64,000 nucleotides of DNA from Chamaea fasciata (GCA_029207755.1 JARCOQ010000003.1:97480646-97544645), one strand, 5' to 3'; shown: positions 23,828-36,800, numbered from the stretch's first letter. Notes: a model not told the origin generated them from the letters alone. A program made the numbers and translations.

Positions 23828-24976
23828 CCATTGCGTACTTTATTTATTTATTTAAAAGTTTGAGTTAGAACTAACTTCCTGGACATAGGAAACTATACCT
23901 AACTAACTTCTTGGGACATAGTTATTTTGTGAATTAAACAGGTCTCATTATTTTAATATTTTATTCAATTTTTCTGAATTGAACTTATGTAACTTGATAT
24001 AAGTATGAAATTGGAAGCAAGTTCTGGTAATGGGGCACTTTGGAGCCCCATAAATCCTTCTGACTGGAGTGAGGAGGGTGGAAGGATGAGTGTCAGGTAT
24101 TCTGAACAAAAACTTTCTGAAGGTGACAATAGAATCTGTGTATGGAGCTTAAATTAAGTACCTACAACAAAGAAGAAGCCTTAATGTGACAATTTTTCAG
24201 CAGAACCAAATGAAATCTCAATAAATCTCACTGAAGAGATAAGAGAGGGCAGGAGTTGGTGAAATCCAGATGCTTCAGCCACAATATCTCGTAATTTCCT
24301 TGAGATATTTTAAATCTTCTTGCTGGAGGAAACAGGAAGGGTGGATGAGGACGCTTCAGGCTTCACATCAGGTTCAGGGGGCCCAGGGCAGTGGGGACAA
24401 GGTGGGTTCCTGGACTCAGCTGTGGCAGGGGCCATGAGCCCACAGCTGATTCCCAGCCACCTCTACAACAGAGCCAGGGCTGGTAGGAACCAGACCCACT
24501 GATCCACCACCACCGAGCTGTGCGTGTGTCAGCAGCCCAAACACACACACAGAGGCACAACCTTAAAACACGAAACTTCATCCTGTACCTATACCAAGAG
24601 TCCAGATGCTTGGGAGGAGAAATCCTAAGGGGACCCACCAGCAAAGCTTAGAGAAGCTAGTGCATATAGGTAAAGATGTGCAGCTTCTGGAAATGTAGAA
24701 ACTTCAGAGAAAAACAAAAATAAAAAGGTGTGATTGCATCTCCTGTCCGTTCTGCAAAAAAGTTGGAAAAAAAATGTGTTCCATTTTAGTGGTTTATTCT
24801 TCAAAACTACATTTCTTTCTTTCTTGAAGAACTGCACTGTGTATAATTTTCATTACAAAGAAACACTACTTGGTATGTTTTTGAACCAAAGTGAAATTTT
24901 TTCCTTGGATATAATATTTTTGACTAGAAAAAAAAAGTAATGACTTCAAGATCAGAAAGGCTTGACATTTTTTAAT
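23828..24976. other. Non-coding stretch with a GC-richer patch
   Basis: A GC-richer patch at about 24340-24560 includes a short CA tract near 24540-24552. The frames there on both strands (24320-24502 plus, 24363-24644 minus) are not recognisable. Confidence 0.6.
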
Positions 24977-25055
24977 TCAGTTATTTAAGAAAAGACATGA
25001 TAACTAAATTACATAGAAAGCAAGTAACTTATCTCTAGAGTGGGGAAAACTTACC

Positions 25056-25063
25056 TATAAAAA
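25056..25063 (+). promoter_or_regulatory. LTR TATA box
   Basis: TATAAAAA about 80 bp into the LTR and about 245 bp upstream of the AATAAA. The order fits the U3 promoter of a retroviral LTR. Whether it is still active cannot be told from sequence. Confidence 0.55.
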
Positions 25064-25305
25064 GGTAACCCCAAGAAGCCCAGGAGTGTGTGTGCCCCAC
25101 AAATTCCACCAGGATCAGTACTGGACCCAGGACTGGTGATCTTTCTTTCTGTTTTTCTTCCTTTCTCTGTCTCCCCCTCTTTAATTCATGTCTCTCTCTC
25201 TTCTCTTTCACCCTACCCCTTTACTTGAAACCCACTGCTGTGTGCTTATACTAAGAGATAAGGGGCTGACTTAAACCAATTTCCATACCAAGTGTAAAAT
25301 TTACT

Positions 25306-25311
25306 AATAAA
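25306..25311 (+). promoter_or_regulatory. LTR polyadenylation signal AATAAA
   Basis: AATAAA in the R region of the plus-strand LTR, followed by an AGCTTTTTTAAGCTTTT palindromic stretch and a TG-containing U5. Confidence 0.65.
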
Positions 25312-25425
25312 AAGCTTTTTTAAGCTTTTGCACATCCTCTGATTTTTGGCATTCCTTTCAACCGTGAGCATCTACAAACCCTGGGTGCTCACTTCCACCG
25401 AAGGGTGGGATGCCACAAGTGTCCA

Positions 25426-28400
25426 TTTAATAAAAGAATAATTTTTTTTAATCTTCTTGCTAGAATTTGCAAAATTTTGGTATTTTTTGTTAAATTCCCT
25501 AATTTATTCTCAGTTTGTGAGTCTGGGGGAAAGTAGTCTGTTCCTTCCTTCCTTCCTCTGGTTTCCCCACGACACAGTTTACCAATACTCCAGATATCAA
25601 TCTTGAAAGTGGCTGTATCACACCAGATTTTTATCTCAAGTTCAAACAAAGCATTATTTTAAATTCTGACCCAGTCCCAATTCTGCAATCACTTATTGAA
25701 AAGCTGTAGCAATGCTTCCACTAAATGCAAGTGCCCTCACAACCAAATAACTTCTTTCTTTTTACCAATAATTTCTCATGATTTCCATTGATACAGAGGG
25801 TACAACAGAGCCTTCTGCACATCTCTGCATGGGACAGGCAAATTCTGTAACTTCTTTGTAAAGAGGAAAAAATTGTCTTCCTGAGTAGGTGAGGTATGTC
25901 AAGTTTTTTATGAGGAGTGGTGTCACAGGCAGATGTTTGACTTTGCTCAATTACTCGCAGATTATTTAGGGAGTGGAGGAGAGAAATTTCCAAATTTTAA
26001 TCAGGTTGTTGTTTTGTTTGCCTTGTCTGCTGCATGGTTAGTTGGACTTATTTCAGTGCACGCGTCTACACTGACTGCTGGGGTGCTCCAGAACTGGTCA
26101 GGACCTCTCCTGCCTCTGCTGGGGGTACATCTGCAGCACAACCACAAGAGCAGGCGTGCCCAGCCTAGCCCGAGGGACGGTGTTAGTTGGGATCCTGCTG
26201 AGCTAAGGAGATGGACAAGTCTTGGTGAACATCCCTGTGATGCACATGAAGGGCACAGGCCTCAGTGCCTGGCAGTCTCTCCAACATCACTCAAAGAGGA
26301 GCCTATACCCAGCATTGCACAGCTTCACTAGTAGCTATCACGGAAGTGAGGGGGGAAATGACTGAAAATGTAATGATCAAGAAGAAAATCTCGCTACGTC
26401 CTATGTCCATTCCACACTGACACCAGACTTCGCAGCTTAGATGGATCAGACAGACATTTCCATTGTCTGAGGAAACAAAGTAAAGCATCCCAAAGCCAAG
26501 CAGTAGCATAACTATACATTACGCTTAATCTTTTCCCAAGAAATCCTGGACATTATTTTTTTCTTTGTTACTTGACTTATATTGTCACTGTTACACAGCT
26601 CTGGAATGGTCCTCTAACTTCACTAATCAGCTTACAGTCCCACATCCTTGTCAGAAACAGAATATTTTCCCTCAAATCTCTCTTGTCCTGCAGTTTCCTG
26701 AACATCATTAACTAAGATCACTATGGTATCATGAGCCTGGCAGTCTGGGGATAGGCATCAGTTGCTTAAGCCTGTTCTATCTCATAATAAACTCTCTTAT
26801 GAAGAGTCCCCATGTTCACAGATCTTTTAAAAATCAATGTTCTTTAAAAACACAGAAAGAATTTGTGATACATGAACAAGACTAGCTGTAAGTCATTCTC
26901 TTCTCTAGAAATGCAAGCTTTCACATCAGATCTAAACCTGATGTTAAAATATCTTAGCTACCTGTTTGACTTGAGATATTACTGAAAATAATATGAAAAA
27001 TGTAAAATATAATTTGACATGGCAGAAACAGATGTGTTTCTAATTTTGATTCTAAACTGATAATTCAAAATGCAACTTATTCAGAGAATGATAACTCCTA
27101 TTAATAAGCAATTAAGAGTAAATCAGTAATCAATGCAGTAGTAGTGGCACAAAAAGAGGTGACATAATAATAGTTTACATATTTTGCATGCAAGAAGTGT
27201 ACATATGCTGTATCCATTAAAGCTGACTTCAGTTACTTAACATTCAATTGTGCATTTTGTGGAGTGAGTCAATAGAGTGAATCACTAGCCCACTGCAGTA
27301 TCATATGGGAAACTTTTCCTCTCCCGAGCAGATGGAGACTAAGAATGTCACAGACAAAATGTGTTTTGTCTCTGGAGAAAGGATGTTGGCTGCTTTGTTC
27401 TTAGACTCTTCTACATGCCAAGCCTTCTGCTCACACTGGGACTCTTACACTTTGGGGTCTCATGGATATTTCAGCATGTCTCTGAAATGCTGATGTGCAG
27501 AAGAGAAAACCAGCCTATCCAGAGGCCTCAAGTAAAATATGACAATTGCTGTGAAATCCAAGATGTAACTGGAGGGAGAAAGCAAAAAAATTCATCACCT
27601 TTGCCATCCTTTTAACACATAATCCTCTTTGAGGGAGGCAAGTGCTTTCCATTTCCCTGTGGAAGATTTAGATGGGGGCTAATTGAGATGGTGTTACACT
27701 TCTGCATGTGACTGAGGCCACAGAAACCCTACTTTCTATTCTGTTTGGCTCCATCTGCCCAGAACCTAATTTTTTTCCTCTTCTTTTTTTCTTTTTTTTT
27801 AATTTTTTTTTCTGCTGTTCTTTTCCTCACTTTTCTATGAGCATCCTTCTCCAACTGAAGGATGATCACATCCCTTTGAATTGTCTGAAAATAGCAGAAG
27901 GAAAATACCAAAAGGCATTACAATTTCACTTTCTTTCACAAAGAAATATACTCAGGACCACATATATCCACCCTAATTTTTTTAAATTAACAAGAAAATC
28001 AGGGACATGATTCTGCCACCTGTCAGTGGGCAAAATGACCAGTCAGACTATGCAAAATAAAAATGATCTTCTGAAAGTGTCGGTGTACTGCATTCTGACC
28101 ATGTAGGAGCTTAAAGCAACCCCTAATTTAAATGCATCCAGGGCTGAGTGAGTCGGAGTTTATGTGCAAAAAGTCTAAGCCCACACATGACTAAATAGAA
28201 TACAATTTTTTTTACAGTTATTCTTTTACCAGCACTCCTAGGTTCAAGAGCTTGCATTCTCTGTTTATGCAGTGTCTATCACACACAGTCCCAGTCTAAC
28301 TAGTCTCTTGATTACAGCCACTCTATGACTTTTACTAGATTCAACCCCAGATGGGCTTTGGCTTTTCTAGACTCACCTCTACACACTTGGACAGTGCCTC

Positions 28401-28574
28401 TGTATCCCCTCTGAGTCATATTTCTGCTAGAGAAGCACCAGCTTCTGTTCAATTGTTTTTGATGTTTAAATTGAGAGATCTTTGCTCATCCATGCAGGTC
28501 TCCTGATGTCTTTTCTTGAACACCCATGAGGGTGAATAAAACTTGAGCTTGTGGAAAATGATCCTTTAAAATCA
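25426..28574. other. Non-coding stretch, no firm gene
   Basis: Includes a GC-richer patch at about 26045-26330 with a 132-codon plus frame (25933-26331) that lacks any domain, good start context or splice support. A T-rich patch lies at 27773-27810. The final part (about 28240-28574) has GC content and wording reminiscent of repeat sequence and may be a further degraded part of the neighbouring CR1, but I cannot establish that. Confidence 0.55.
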
Positions 28575-29094
28575 TTGAGCTCTTCAGGCCCCTTCTTCTA
28601 TACTGTTTTCAAGGTCTCTTCTGCCAGTCTTTACTCTGTGCCCTCTTACTGACCCAGTCAACAATCTCTTCAATAGGGTGGGGGTCATCACCATCTGCCC
28701 TGCCTGCTCCTTTATTTCTAGTTTAAAACTCTCCTCCCCAGGCTGCACAACCTGTTGACAAAGATGATTTATCCCTTGGTACTTGCTGCAACTGGTCATG
28801 TGGATGACATTTTTATCTCAGAGAGGATCCTAAGCTTGTAAAAGATAATCCCTATTGTCAACACTGGCTGTACAACAGTTTGTTGACCCATGGGGTCCAT
28901 CCATTTTTCATCGAGTCCTTCCCTCCCACTGGAAGAGTCAAGGAGATGTGAACTGGGCCCCTGGGCCCTTGGCTTCCACCTCAAATGCAATGTCATATTT
29001 GTTACAGTTCAGGTTTCCCCTACAAGTGTTGGTGCCCACAGAGAAGAGCAGCAGTGGGGGATAGTCTGAGGATCAGATTGGCAACCTGATGTCC
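28575..29094 (-). mobile_element. CR1 LINE, ORF1 esterase-domain remnant (3' part)
   Basis: The minus strand reads as decayed CR1 ORF1 C-terminal coding sequence, the SGNH-type esterase domain of CR1 elements. Recognisable plus-strand blocks (reverse complement) are CAGTTTGTTGACCCATGGGG, CACTGGCTGTACAACAG, CTGTTGACAAAGATGATTTA, CTAGTTTAAAACTCTCCTCC and GTTGGTGCCCACAGAGAAGA. The frame at 28584-28799 carries the GINHL-type (GIHL-like) catalytic-block remnant. Substitutions and stops make it non-functional. The element is interrupted at 29094 by a solo LTR and resumes at 29373. Confidence 0.8.
29089..29094. repeat. Target-site duplication, left copy
   Basis: ATGTCC immediately left of the LTR. 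The identical hexamer lies immediately right of it (29367-29372). Six-base duplications are typical of class II (ERVK-like) retroviral integration. Confidence 0.85.
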
Positions 29095-29161
29095 TGTTGC
29101 CGGTAGAGACACGAAAGAACCACACTCACTCAGGTTCAGAAGTGAGCAGAGAAAGAGAGAG

Positions 29162-29167
29162 TTTATT
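29162..29167 (-). promoter_or_regulatory. Solo LTR polyadenylation signal
   Basis: Plus-strand TTTATT is AATAAA on the LTR coding strand, about 70 bp before the LTR 3' end. Confidence 0.65.
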
Positions 29168-29177
29168 ATCATTTGTG

Positions 29178-29186
29178 ATTTAAATA
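29178..29186 (-). promoter_or_regulatory. Solo LTR TATA-like motif
   Basis: Plus-strand ATTTAAATA reads TATTTAAAT on the LTR coding strand, just upstream of AATAAA. The gap between TATA and the polyadenylation signal is unusually small, implying a very short R region or a degenerate true TATA elsewhere. Confidence 0.4.
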
Positions 29187-29366
29187 GGATTTGGAGTTTG
29201 GTCAAGGATTGGTAGATGAGAGGAACACCTTTCTGACCCTAGTGGTCAGTTCACCAGTCCATCAGAGACTGGAATGAAAACAATCTACTTGTTTATGTTA
29301 CATTCGTGAGAGACTCCACTAGAAATATGTGAACAGTCATCAGAAGGCTAGAGAATCAGAGTGACA

Positions 29367-29372
29367 ATGTCC
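29367..29372. repeat. Target-site duplication, right copy
   Basis: ATGTCC, identical to 29089-29094; pairs with the left copy to bracket the solo LTR. Confidence 0.85.
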
Positions 29373-29660
29373 TAGATCCAAATTCCTGACAAACTGCAAA
29401 CATCCCTAGACACCAGGTCAGACCAAGAGATGATGCTGTCCCTCCCTGGCAGCAGGGAGTCTCCCACGGCTCATATTTCTGCTTCCTCCTGACACTGCAG
29501 CAAGTCTCAGGCTCAGCCTGCACAGGTGCTCCGTTGGACACAGCTCTCAGCCCTTCATGTGTGACCTGAGCACTGAACCCTCACTGTAGCTACAGACTTG
29601 CAGATGGGGCAGGAGTTATCCTCCCAGTATGAGAAGCCACAGGATTCCAGCCTTTACTAT
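29373..29660 (-). mobile_element. CR1 LINE, ORF1 remnant (5' part, beyond the LTR)
   Basis: Plus-strand blocks CTGTCCCTCCCTGGCAGCAG and GGGAGTCTCCCACGGCTCAT match the part of CR1 ORF1 that normally lies directly upstream (on the coding strand) of the esterase block left of the LTR, so the two pieces were once continuous. At about 29590-29640 the minus strand has a cysteine-rich stretch (CGFSYW, then CPICK) reminiscent of the zinc-finger region of CR1 ORF1. The upstream limit is uncertain; related sequence could run to about 30130. Confidence 0.6.
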
Positions 29661-32600
29661 CAGGGAAATCTATAGTAAGCTCAGACTTGGTCTTCTCCTC
29701 TCTCAATGCAGTTAGACTTGCGAAGAAGATTCAGTCAGTGTTTTTCTCTGTTGCTGCACTGTCTGGTGACCTCCTCCCACAGCTGCTTTAACTGACTGCA
29801 CAGCCCCTTCCCCAGTGCACACCCCCTGCAGGCAAGGAGCACAACTTCCCCAGCCCAAGAAAGTGGACTATTATCCCGTCAAGCCCAGGACTCAGGGCTG
29901 CATCCTTCCTCAGGAGCTCAGTTTGAGTCCAACTCTGGCACACCAGGTAGAATTCCAGCAGTCAGTGGGGACCATGTTCTTTAGCATTTCACCTTCATCA
30001 CCATCAGCACACCCATACAGTGTGTACAGCAGAGCTTCCCCCACCCTTCCATGCCTATTTCTGCTAGACAGTCACAGAGAACTCTCCTTAGCACCTCCTG
30101 GGACAGTGCTTGGGTCTCTAAAATCAGGAATTAGTAGCAAACAGAAAAGCAGATTTTGATCAAGAGCATCTGACAGAGCTTGTCAGAAATGACTCGAGCT
30201 TCCTAGCCAACCCAACTCACTGTTGACACCCTTTCTCAGTGATAATAGACACCCCAAAATTCATCCAAAAGTTCTTTAAGAAGCATTTCTGAAAGATCTG
30301 GCAGCAGAAACCAGAAACTGCTGCACAAATTGGTTTCATAATTTCAGACATCAGGCTGCTTTTTCATTACTCTGATTTACAACAGACTGTGTTTCTGAAA
30401 AGGGACCTTCTACAGACTATGTTCAGAATGCACAGACATCAGAGGTGACAGCTGTGCTTGTATTGAGCTCCCCAAATTTTAATGAGACTCTACATAGTTT
30501 TTTAGCTTGAAATATGTTATTGCAACTCCAAGGTTAGAAGCTGTTACCTCATGGTCAGAGACTGAGATCAAAGAACTGCAGCTGTCATAACTTTCTTTAC
30601 CTTCACCAAGAGGCACATTTGCAGCAATTTGCGATCCTGCTGCATCTGGAGAGCTTGGTTTCTCCATTGTACATGTGAGTGACAGCTTTAGTGACGAGAC
30701 AGGACCAGACTGAGCCTTCAGATTTCACCTAAATCACTGTCATCCAGATATATTTGCAACAGGAGAAAATGACAACTATGACTAATCAAAAAATAATTTC
30801 AGAAACTGCCTCTTAGCATTAAATACTATCAGTGAAATCAGTGACATCACACAGAGCAAAGTAGAATTTTATTCAAAATCTGCTAACGAAGGATCGAGAT
30901 TTTAAGTGACTACCACATTTCTTCAGGGAGGGAGGGCTTCACAGACAGTACGTTTGTTTGTACCCTGTGAGCAAAACATGTCAACTGAAGTAAATTGTAA
31001 ATTTTTATAGCTAGACTTTTCATTTGTAATTTTAGTGAAGGATTGAATGGACAAATATAACACATTGAGGTGCCTAACAGTGTTAGGACTTTTTAAATAT
31101 CCACACATACATTATAACAAAACTATTGGAAAAATATAGAATGCAAGTTTATAAAAGCGACATATTAGAGAGTCTCTTAATTGTCAATTGTAAAATTTTC
31201 AATCCATCATTTCCATAGAGCATTAAAAGAAATATTTTATTCATTTATCCAGCCAAAATTTTACACTCAAATGAGAAGTGTAATATTTACCAGCCTTGAG
31301 AAAATATCTGATTGAGGAGTACATTAATGCTGGAAATAGGAATACAATTGTAAAGTCTCTGAAATGACAATCCATAATCTCATTGGCCATGAAAATATTT
31401 GGAAGAAGAAAAAAAGAGACATGCCAGAAATCCAAAATATGATTCATTAAATGAGGGTCTCAACATCCTCCTTCCTAATTGTCTTTTTACACTTTCTTAT
31501 TATTAAGTAATTGTGAGATTCTGTTACAGCAGCTTGGAGGAAAGCTCATTCATAGAATGGAAAATTCTATAGAATTCTTCCCTAAAATGGCATAGGTTAT
31601 TCCTTTCACTCTCTCTTCCTAGGAATTCAAAACCTAATTCAAGTGAATATTAAAGCACAAATGTGATAGACCTCAAGGTAATCTGTGATATATGGGTTTT
31701 GAATATTGATCTTTTCTGCTTTGACATTATTTTTCTTTACTGCTGATTTATTTGGCTCCAGTTTACTGTTATACACTTTGTTTATATTTTAACTGAATTT
31801 ATTATTGTTTATTAAGTTTCTTGTTTATGCATGATTGATACAATTAGATGCAAAAACTGTGAGCTTCAGCAAGCTGTAATACATGAATTGGTTTGTTCAA
31901 AGTAGAACCTAAACTCTGGGAATCAGCAAGAGCAAAGGAAGCCCATGTGACATTAAAGCTGTGGTAGATTCTGGAGGAAGAAATTGACACTCAGGACTTG
32001 TCTGCTTACGAGTGCCATGAGATCACAAGCTGTTTCAGAAAGAATGCACAATTATTTAATTTCCCCTAAAATTTCATCTCCCAGAATCTTCTTTCACAAA
32101 TGTGTTAGCTCAAAAATCACTGGGAAATGTAGGAAAATTGCTCGATAGGTCCATTCACCACAAATTTCTAAATACAGTTAGATTTGTAGGAAAAGGGAAC
32201 CTGGCACATGTCCCTGCTCATTTGTAGCCACACAATGCTGTCTGGGAGCAGAGGTGGGGCAGACCCCAGCTGCTGGCCCAGGACTGGGCATATCACAAGT
32301 AGACAGTGTTATTTATTCAGAGTGCATCTTCATCAAAACACCTCCAGGGAAAGTTTGTAAGCTTTGTCAGACTTCTCATATCCCTGCACTTTAATCTCCT
32401 GGTATAAGTTGATGACAAGGTCACAAATTATTCACATAGGCAGGAGTTTTCCTAATACCTGGCAAAAGTGGCAGGACTTCTAGAGGAATTATTCTATTAA
32501 TACAGCAAATTCACCTTAAGTGAAAAATGTGAATGACTGGGTTAATATTGTAATTTAAAATTCATACATCTATTAACAAAGTTTTATTTTCATCTCATTT

Positions 32601-33071
32601 TTAAACTTTCTGGGACCAGCTAGGCCCTGTCTGTCCAGCCTGGCTGTCACCCCAATTCCTGGCTCCTTTGCCCCTGCAGACCAGATCCTGCACTCCCAGG
32701 CAGTTTCAGCACCCTGTGCAGCTGGTGGCAAGGTGTGGCCATGCCTTCCTGCTTAAACTGACCACCAAAACTGTGGTCATCTCAGGTCACAAATGTAGGA
32801 ATGACTTGCCTAAACCTAAGCTTATCAAATAGGAAAAAAGACTGCTAGAGAAAATTTCACCTCTTTCTGAAACAGGTGACAGCAGGAGAGGCACTGGGGA
32901 GGTGTTCCCATCTCTCCACTGAAAGGAGGGCTGCCAGCTCAGATTTAAACAACCATTTTTCCTGTGTGATAAGTTAGGTGAGATGAATTCCACCTCCAGT
33001 GCTCAAATTAGGAGTCACAGCTATTTCTTTACCACCAGCTATAGTGGAGGCAAGATCTGGCAGGCCTGGAT
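29661..33071. other. Non-coding stretch; possible CR1 remnant at its start
   Basis: 29661-30130 is GC-richer and may be further CR1 ORF1 or 5' UTR. After that the sequence is AT-rich and apparently unique, with a GC-rich patch at 32610-32760. The minus frame 30479-30667 (62 codons, starting MEKPSSPDAAG) has a plausible internal donor (GAG then GTAACA) but no clear acceptor or recognised product. Confidence 0.55.
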
Positions 33072-33112
33072 CACTCATCTCACTCATCTCACTCATCTCA
33101 CTCATCTCACTC
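33072..33112. repeat. 9-bp tandem repeat (CACTCATCT)x4.5
   Basis: Four perfect copies of CACTCATCT (33072-33107) plus a partial copy. On the minus strand it encodes repeated Ser-Glu-Met in the 32974-33156 frame, which is accidental. Confidence 0.95.
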
Positions 33113-33417
33113 TTAAATTTAAACACTATGTTAGTAACAATGCCTAAATTAGGCATTTAGAGTAGGTGGCCCCCAATCATAATTTCATGTGCTCTTAGTG
33201 TGCCTGGAAACACTTGGGATCCTTTCCAGACTGAAACATCCAAATAGTATTGCATTATAAAGATATCATGAATGATGTATAGCTCTGCATCACAAAATAA
33301 TGCATAGAAATTTAATCTATGTTTACTTTTTCCCTGAGTTTCATAGTTTCATTTGAATGTCCCCAGCAAAAATGCTGATGTTAACCACAACAGTGACCAA
33401 AATATGATTGCACCATT
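33113..33417. other. Unique spacer, nothing recognised
   Basis: AT-rich sequence between the 9-bp minisatellite and the large GGAA tract. No feature seen. Confidence 0.7.
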
Positions 33418-33418
33418 G

Positions 33419-33810
<392 letters not shown>

Positions 33811-33814
33811 AAAA

Positions 33815-36800
33815 TTTTTATCTATGAATATTCCCTTTTTCTTTTCCTTCTCACTGTTGAAAGATATTATCCAGGCTGACCATTTCACTTTATTCTAAGT
33901 TTTAGGAGACAGTAAGAAGATTGGGGAGTAACAAGTTACCCTTATTTATTTATTATCTTTGTTATTTATTTAAAGAATGTGTGCTAACTTCCTGCTGAAC
34001 ACAATATTCTCTGCTCTGCCAGGAAAAAGTGGTCTCTAATACAGTACCTTGCTGGCTTCCAGTTCATTTAACAATGGGGAAGATTATATGGAATTTAATG
34101 TAAGGCAGAAAATGTGAGTTAACTCAGCTGTTTTGGGAAAATAAATATTGGGGGCCAGGATAAAGGAAAAATTATGAGATCTTTAAAGCAGAAAAGATTC
34201 CAGCTTACAGGGCTCAGGAAAAATGGATAGATAAAAGTCAAAAAAAAGAAGATCATATGTCTGTTTCATCTGGTTTTGTTTTAACTTGCTGGGTTTTAAA
34301 ATTTGTTCAGTTTTTCTATTTGCAATAATGGCACACTTTTTAAAATGAAAGAAATGCAGAGATGATTCGGAAAGTACATTGAAAAGGCAAGGTATCCAGT
34401 TTTTGTAATAAATACAGAATTATTATACATGATTCTGTGCATCTTTATTCCTATAAGACTAGAAAGGAAGGTGCCTTCCTATATCTATGCCTTCCAACTA
34501 TATCCTGCTGTTTGTTACATAAGTCTTCTCTTTATCCAAAGGTAACAGAATATGAGCATTCAGTGTGGACATTTTCTAGATCTTCCTGTACCTCTGTAAC
34601 TGTGGGTTCTGCTCTCAAAGGAAGAAATAAGTGAGCTAAGTGAGACAGGAGACTTTGAAAGTCTTACCCCTCCATATGTGTTTATGTGAATATTTTATAG
34701 GACAGCACCCAAAATGCATTTAGTTTATGTCTTACTTTTTTCTCCATTAAAGATTATGTCACTCTCTTACTAACAAACTGATCCTTGAAGGTCAATGCAG
34801 TGAGGCAAGGTGGAGAAATCTCTCATATCCTCGACATTTTATATAATTAAACCTTGCAGAGACTCGGACATATTCTTTTTTATACAAATGGCTTGTAATA
34901 AACTGGCATCATTCATTCAAACTTCCTCCACTGGACCATACCCATGCCATTCCCATGCCATTCCCATTAAGACTTTTCATCTGCTCCCAGGCAGCTCAAA
35001 AAAATGGTTCCAAACCTCTTTTAAGTCCATTGGAATAAAGTACATTTACATATCATAGAAATATGCATCTCACAGTTGCAGACCGAGAAGAGTTGTGCAG
35101 AGTTTCCACCTGTGCAGGGAGTCTTTAGAGTATAGTTTAAACTGACTCCAGGAAAATGTACTTGGAGATGCCATAAGGGAGAAGAGAGGATTCTTTTGCT
35201 CAGAAAGGTCTTTGTAGCAGAGCCTTTGTGGGTTGCCTTCCACTATTCTATCATAGAAAGACCAAATATAAGCTTCCTCATAGACAATCTCTGGATGAAG
35301 GAGGAAGCTGTAATCACAAGTTCAGCAGTTCATGGATACTTTCTGAGTATTTAAGCATGACATGGGATTTGCAGCCACGATGATGTCTGCAGTCATTGCA
35401 AAAGCTGTGAAGTCACACAATGCACTAACAAGCTGAGAGACCTCCAAGAACATTTAGCAAGTGAGAATCTGACAGTTTCTCAAGGTGAGGCCAAGAACAG
35501 CCAGTGCTGCTAGAAATCCCTTCAAGTAAAACTGAACTACAGGTTTACATGAAAGGAAATGCCTGAAGGCATTTTTATTTTTAATCTTCTGTTATTTTCA
35601 TAAAAATATTTTTAGGAGAAAAGAAAATATTATTTTAGAAACAGAAAATGTACTTATGTGAAAAGGCTTTAAGAAATATTTTCACTGTCTGATGTGGTAT
35701 GGGAGACCTTGCTTTACTGAATATGCATAAGTGAAACAATCCCTATTAGGTGGGAAATATTTGGTGATTTGTTGCTATGAAAGCATTAAAATTAGATGCT
35801 GTGTAGGTTTTTCTATACATATTCTGGCATTACCCACCATAACAATACCTGTACATATAGTCACAACTGTTCAACACTGTCAATTAAAAATCCATGTTCT
35901 AAGTGTTCATAATTTTTTTTTAATTTCAGTTACGAGATGAAATTTCTCATATTAGTGGTCTGCCTTGGACTCATCTAATTTAAAAAAAAAAAAAAAAAGA
36001 AAGGCTTACAAAATTATTTAGATAATGTTTTTGAGACTAGGATAAAGGACATACACGTGGTTGTGTCCACATTGAGAAATTCTTATAACCATTTTATTGA
36101 GAAGACTTATTAATACAATGCTTTGAAGCACGGACTCAACAATAAGTGAGGGATGTGAATATTGTATGGGTGTCAAAGGTGCCATTTTTTGTATAGAATT
36201 AATTGACTTTGCAGCAAAATTCAGTGCATATTGTCTTTACTAAATGTAACTTATATACCAACGCTGCCATAAAACAGAGCAAGGTAAAGAATATTGTATC
36301 TTCTCTGGCCTCAATAGGTCAATTGTTCTTTTCCTTGCTTCATTCTTGGAAATCACTCAGCCATTTGAAACTTAAGGATAGAAAGAAGGAAGCAAGTAGC
36401 CTGAGGTATGTCACTGATTCTTAAATATTTGGGTTAAAAACAACCAAGTTACAACTAAGACTCTTCAAAGAAAGATAAAGGAACTGTTCTGCAGAGGAAC
36501 AAACTCTCCTCTTCTGAAATGTGTAAACATCAGTGATGTGCAATGACAGATATTGCTTAAAGATGAAATATCTTGGGTTATGTACATTCCATACTACAAT
36601 TCATTGGTCCTTCCACATGGAAAATACAACCAGATCAGACCCCAAAGCACAACTGGAATTAAAAAAAAAAAAAATAAAATAAAAAAACCCAACATTTTTT
36701 AAGTATTGCAGCTTGGAGGAAGTATAATTTTACTGTGTATTTCATGGCTATGTAACAGAAACCAAACACTGTAAGGAGACCTGTTCATGCTGTGCCATAT

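Larger units (their letters stand above)
24977..25425 (+). mobile_element. Avian ERV solo LTR, plus strand (edges tentative)
   Basis: LTR architecture in order: TATA box (TATAAAAA, 25056-25063), CACAAATTCCACCAGGATCA and GGACCCAGGACTGGTGATC, a long CT-rich stretch (25140-25215), then AATAAA at 25306-25311 and a 3' part ending GGTGGGATGCCACAAGTGTCCA. I recognise this arrangement and several blocks from a common bird LTR type. The proposed edges give a direct repeat TTTAAT on both sides (24971-24976 and 25426-25431), a 6-bp target duplication. The element would then start TC instead of TG, one substitution. Because TTTAAT is AT-rich, chance is possible and the 5' edge is uncertain. No internal proviral sequence adjoins it. 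Confidence 0.75.
29095..29366 (-). mobile_element. Complete 272-bp solo LTR (ERVK-like) inside the CR1 remnant
   Basis: On the plus strand the element starts TGTTGCCGG and ends AGTGACA, giving TG...CA ends, and is bounded by identical ATGTCC hexamers. On the minus (coding) strand it has a TATTTAAAT TATA-like motif, AATAAA about 20 bp later, and a U5 ending GGTTCTTTCGTG, TCTCTACCGGCAACA. The GGTTCTTTCG sequence near the end is typical of avian retroviral R/U5. It is short, intact-edged and has no internal region, so it is a recombination-derived solo LTR. It splits CR1 sequence that matches on both sides, so it is younger than that CR1. The 60-residue frame at 29020-29205 is accidental. Confidence 0.88.

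Noticed and set aside
25933..26331. 132-codon plus frame in a GC-richer patch
   Set aside because: No recognised family, no good start context and no flanking splice sites.
30479..30667. 62-codon minus frame starting MEKPSSPDAAG with a possible donor
   Set aside because: No acceptor or promoter evidence and no recognised product; kept only as a remark in the region entry.
35200..35260. Possible CR1 3' end (TTGCCTTCCACTATTCTATC)
   Set aside because: Similarity is too short and degenerate to separate from chance.
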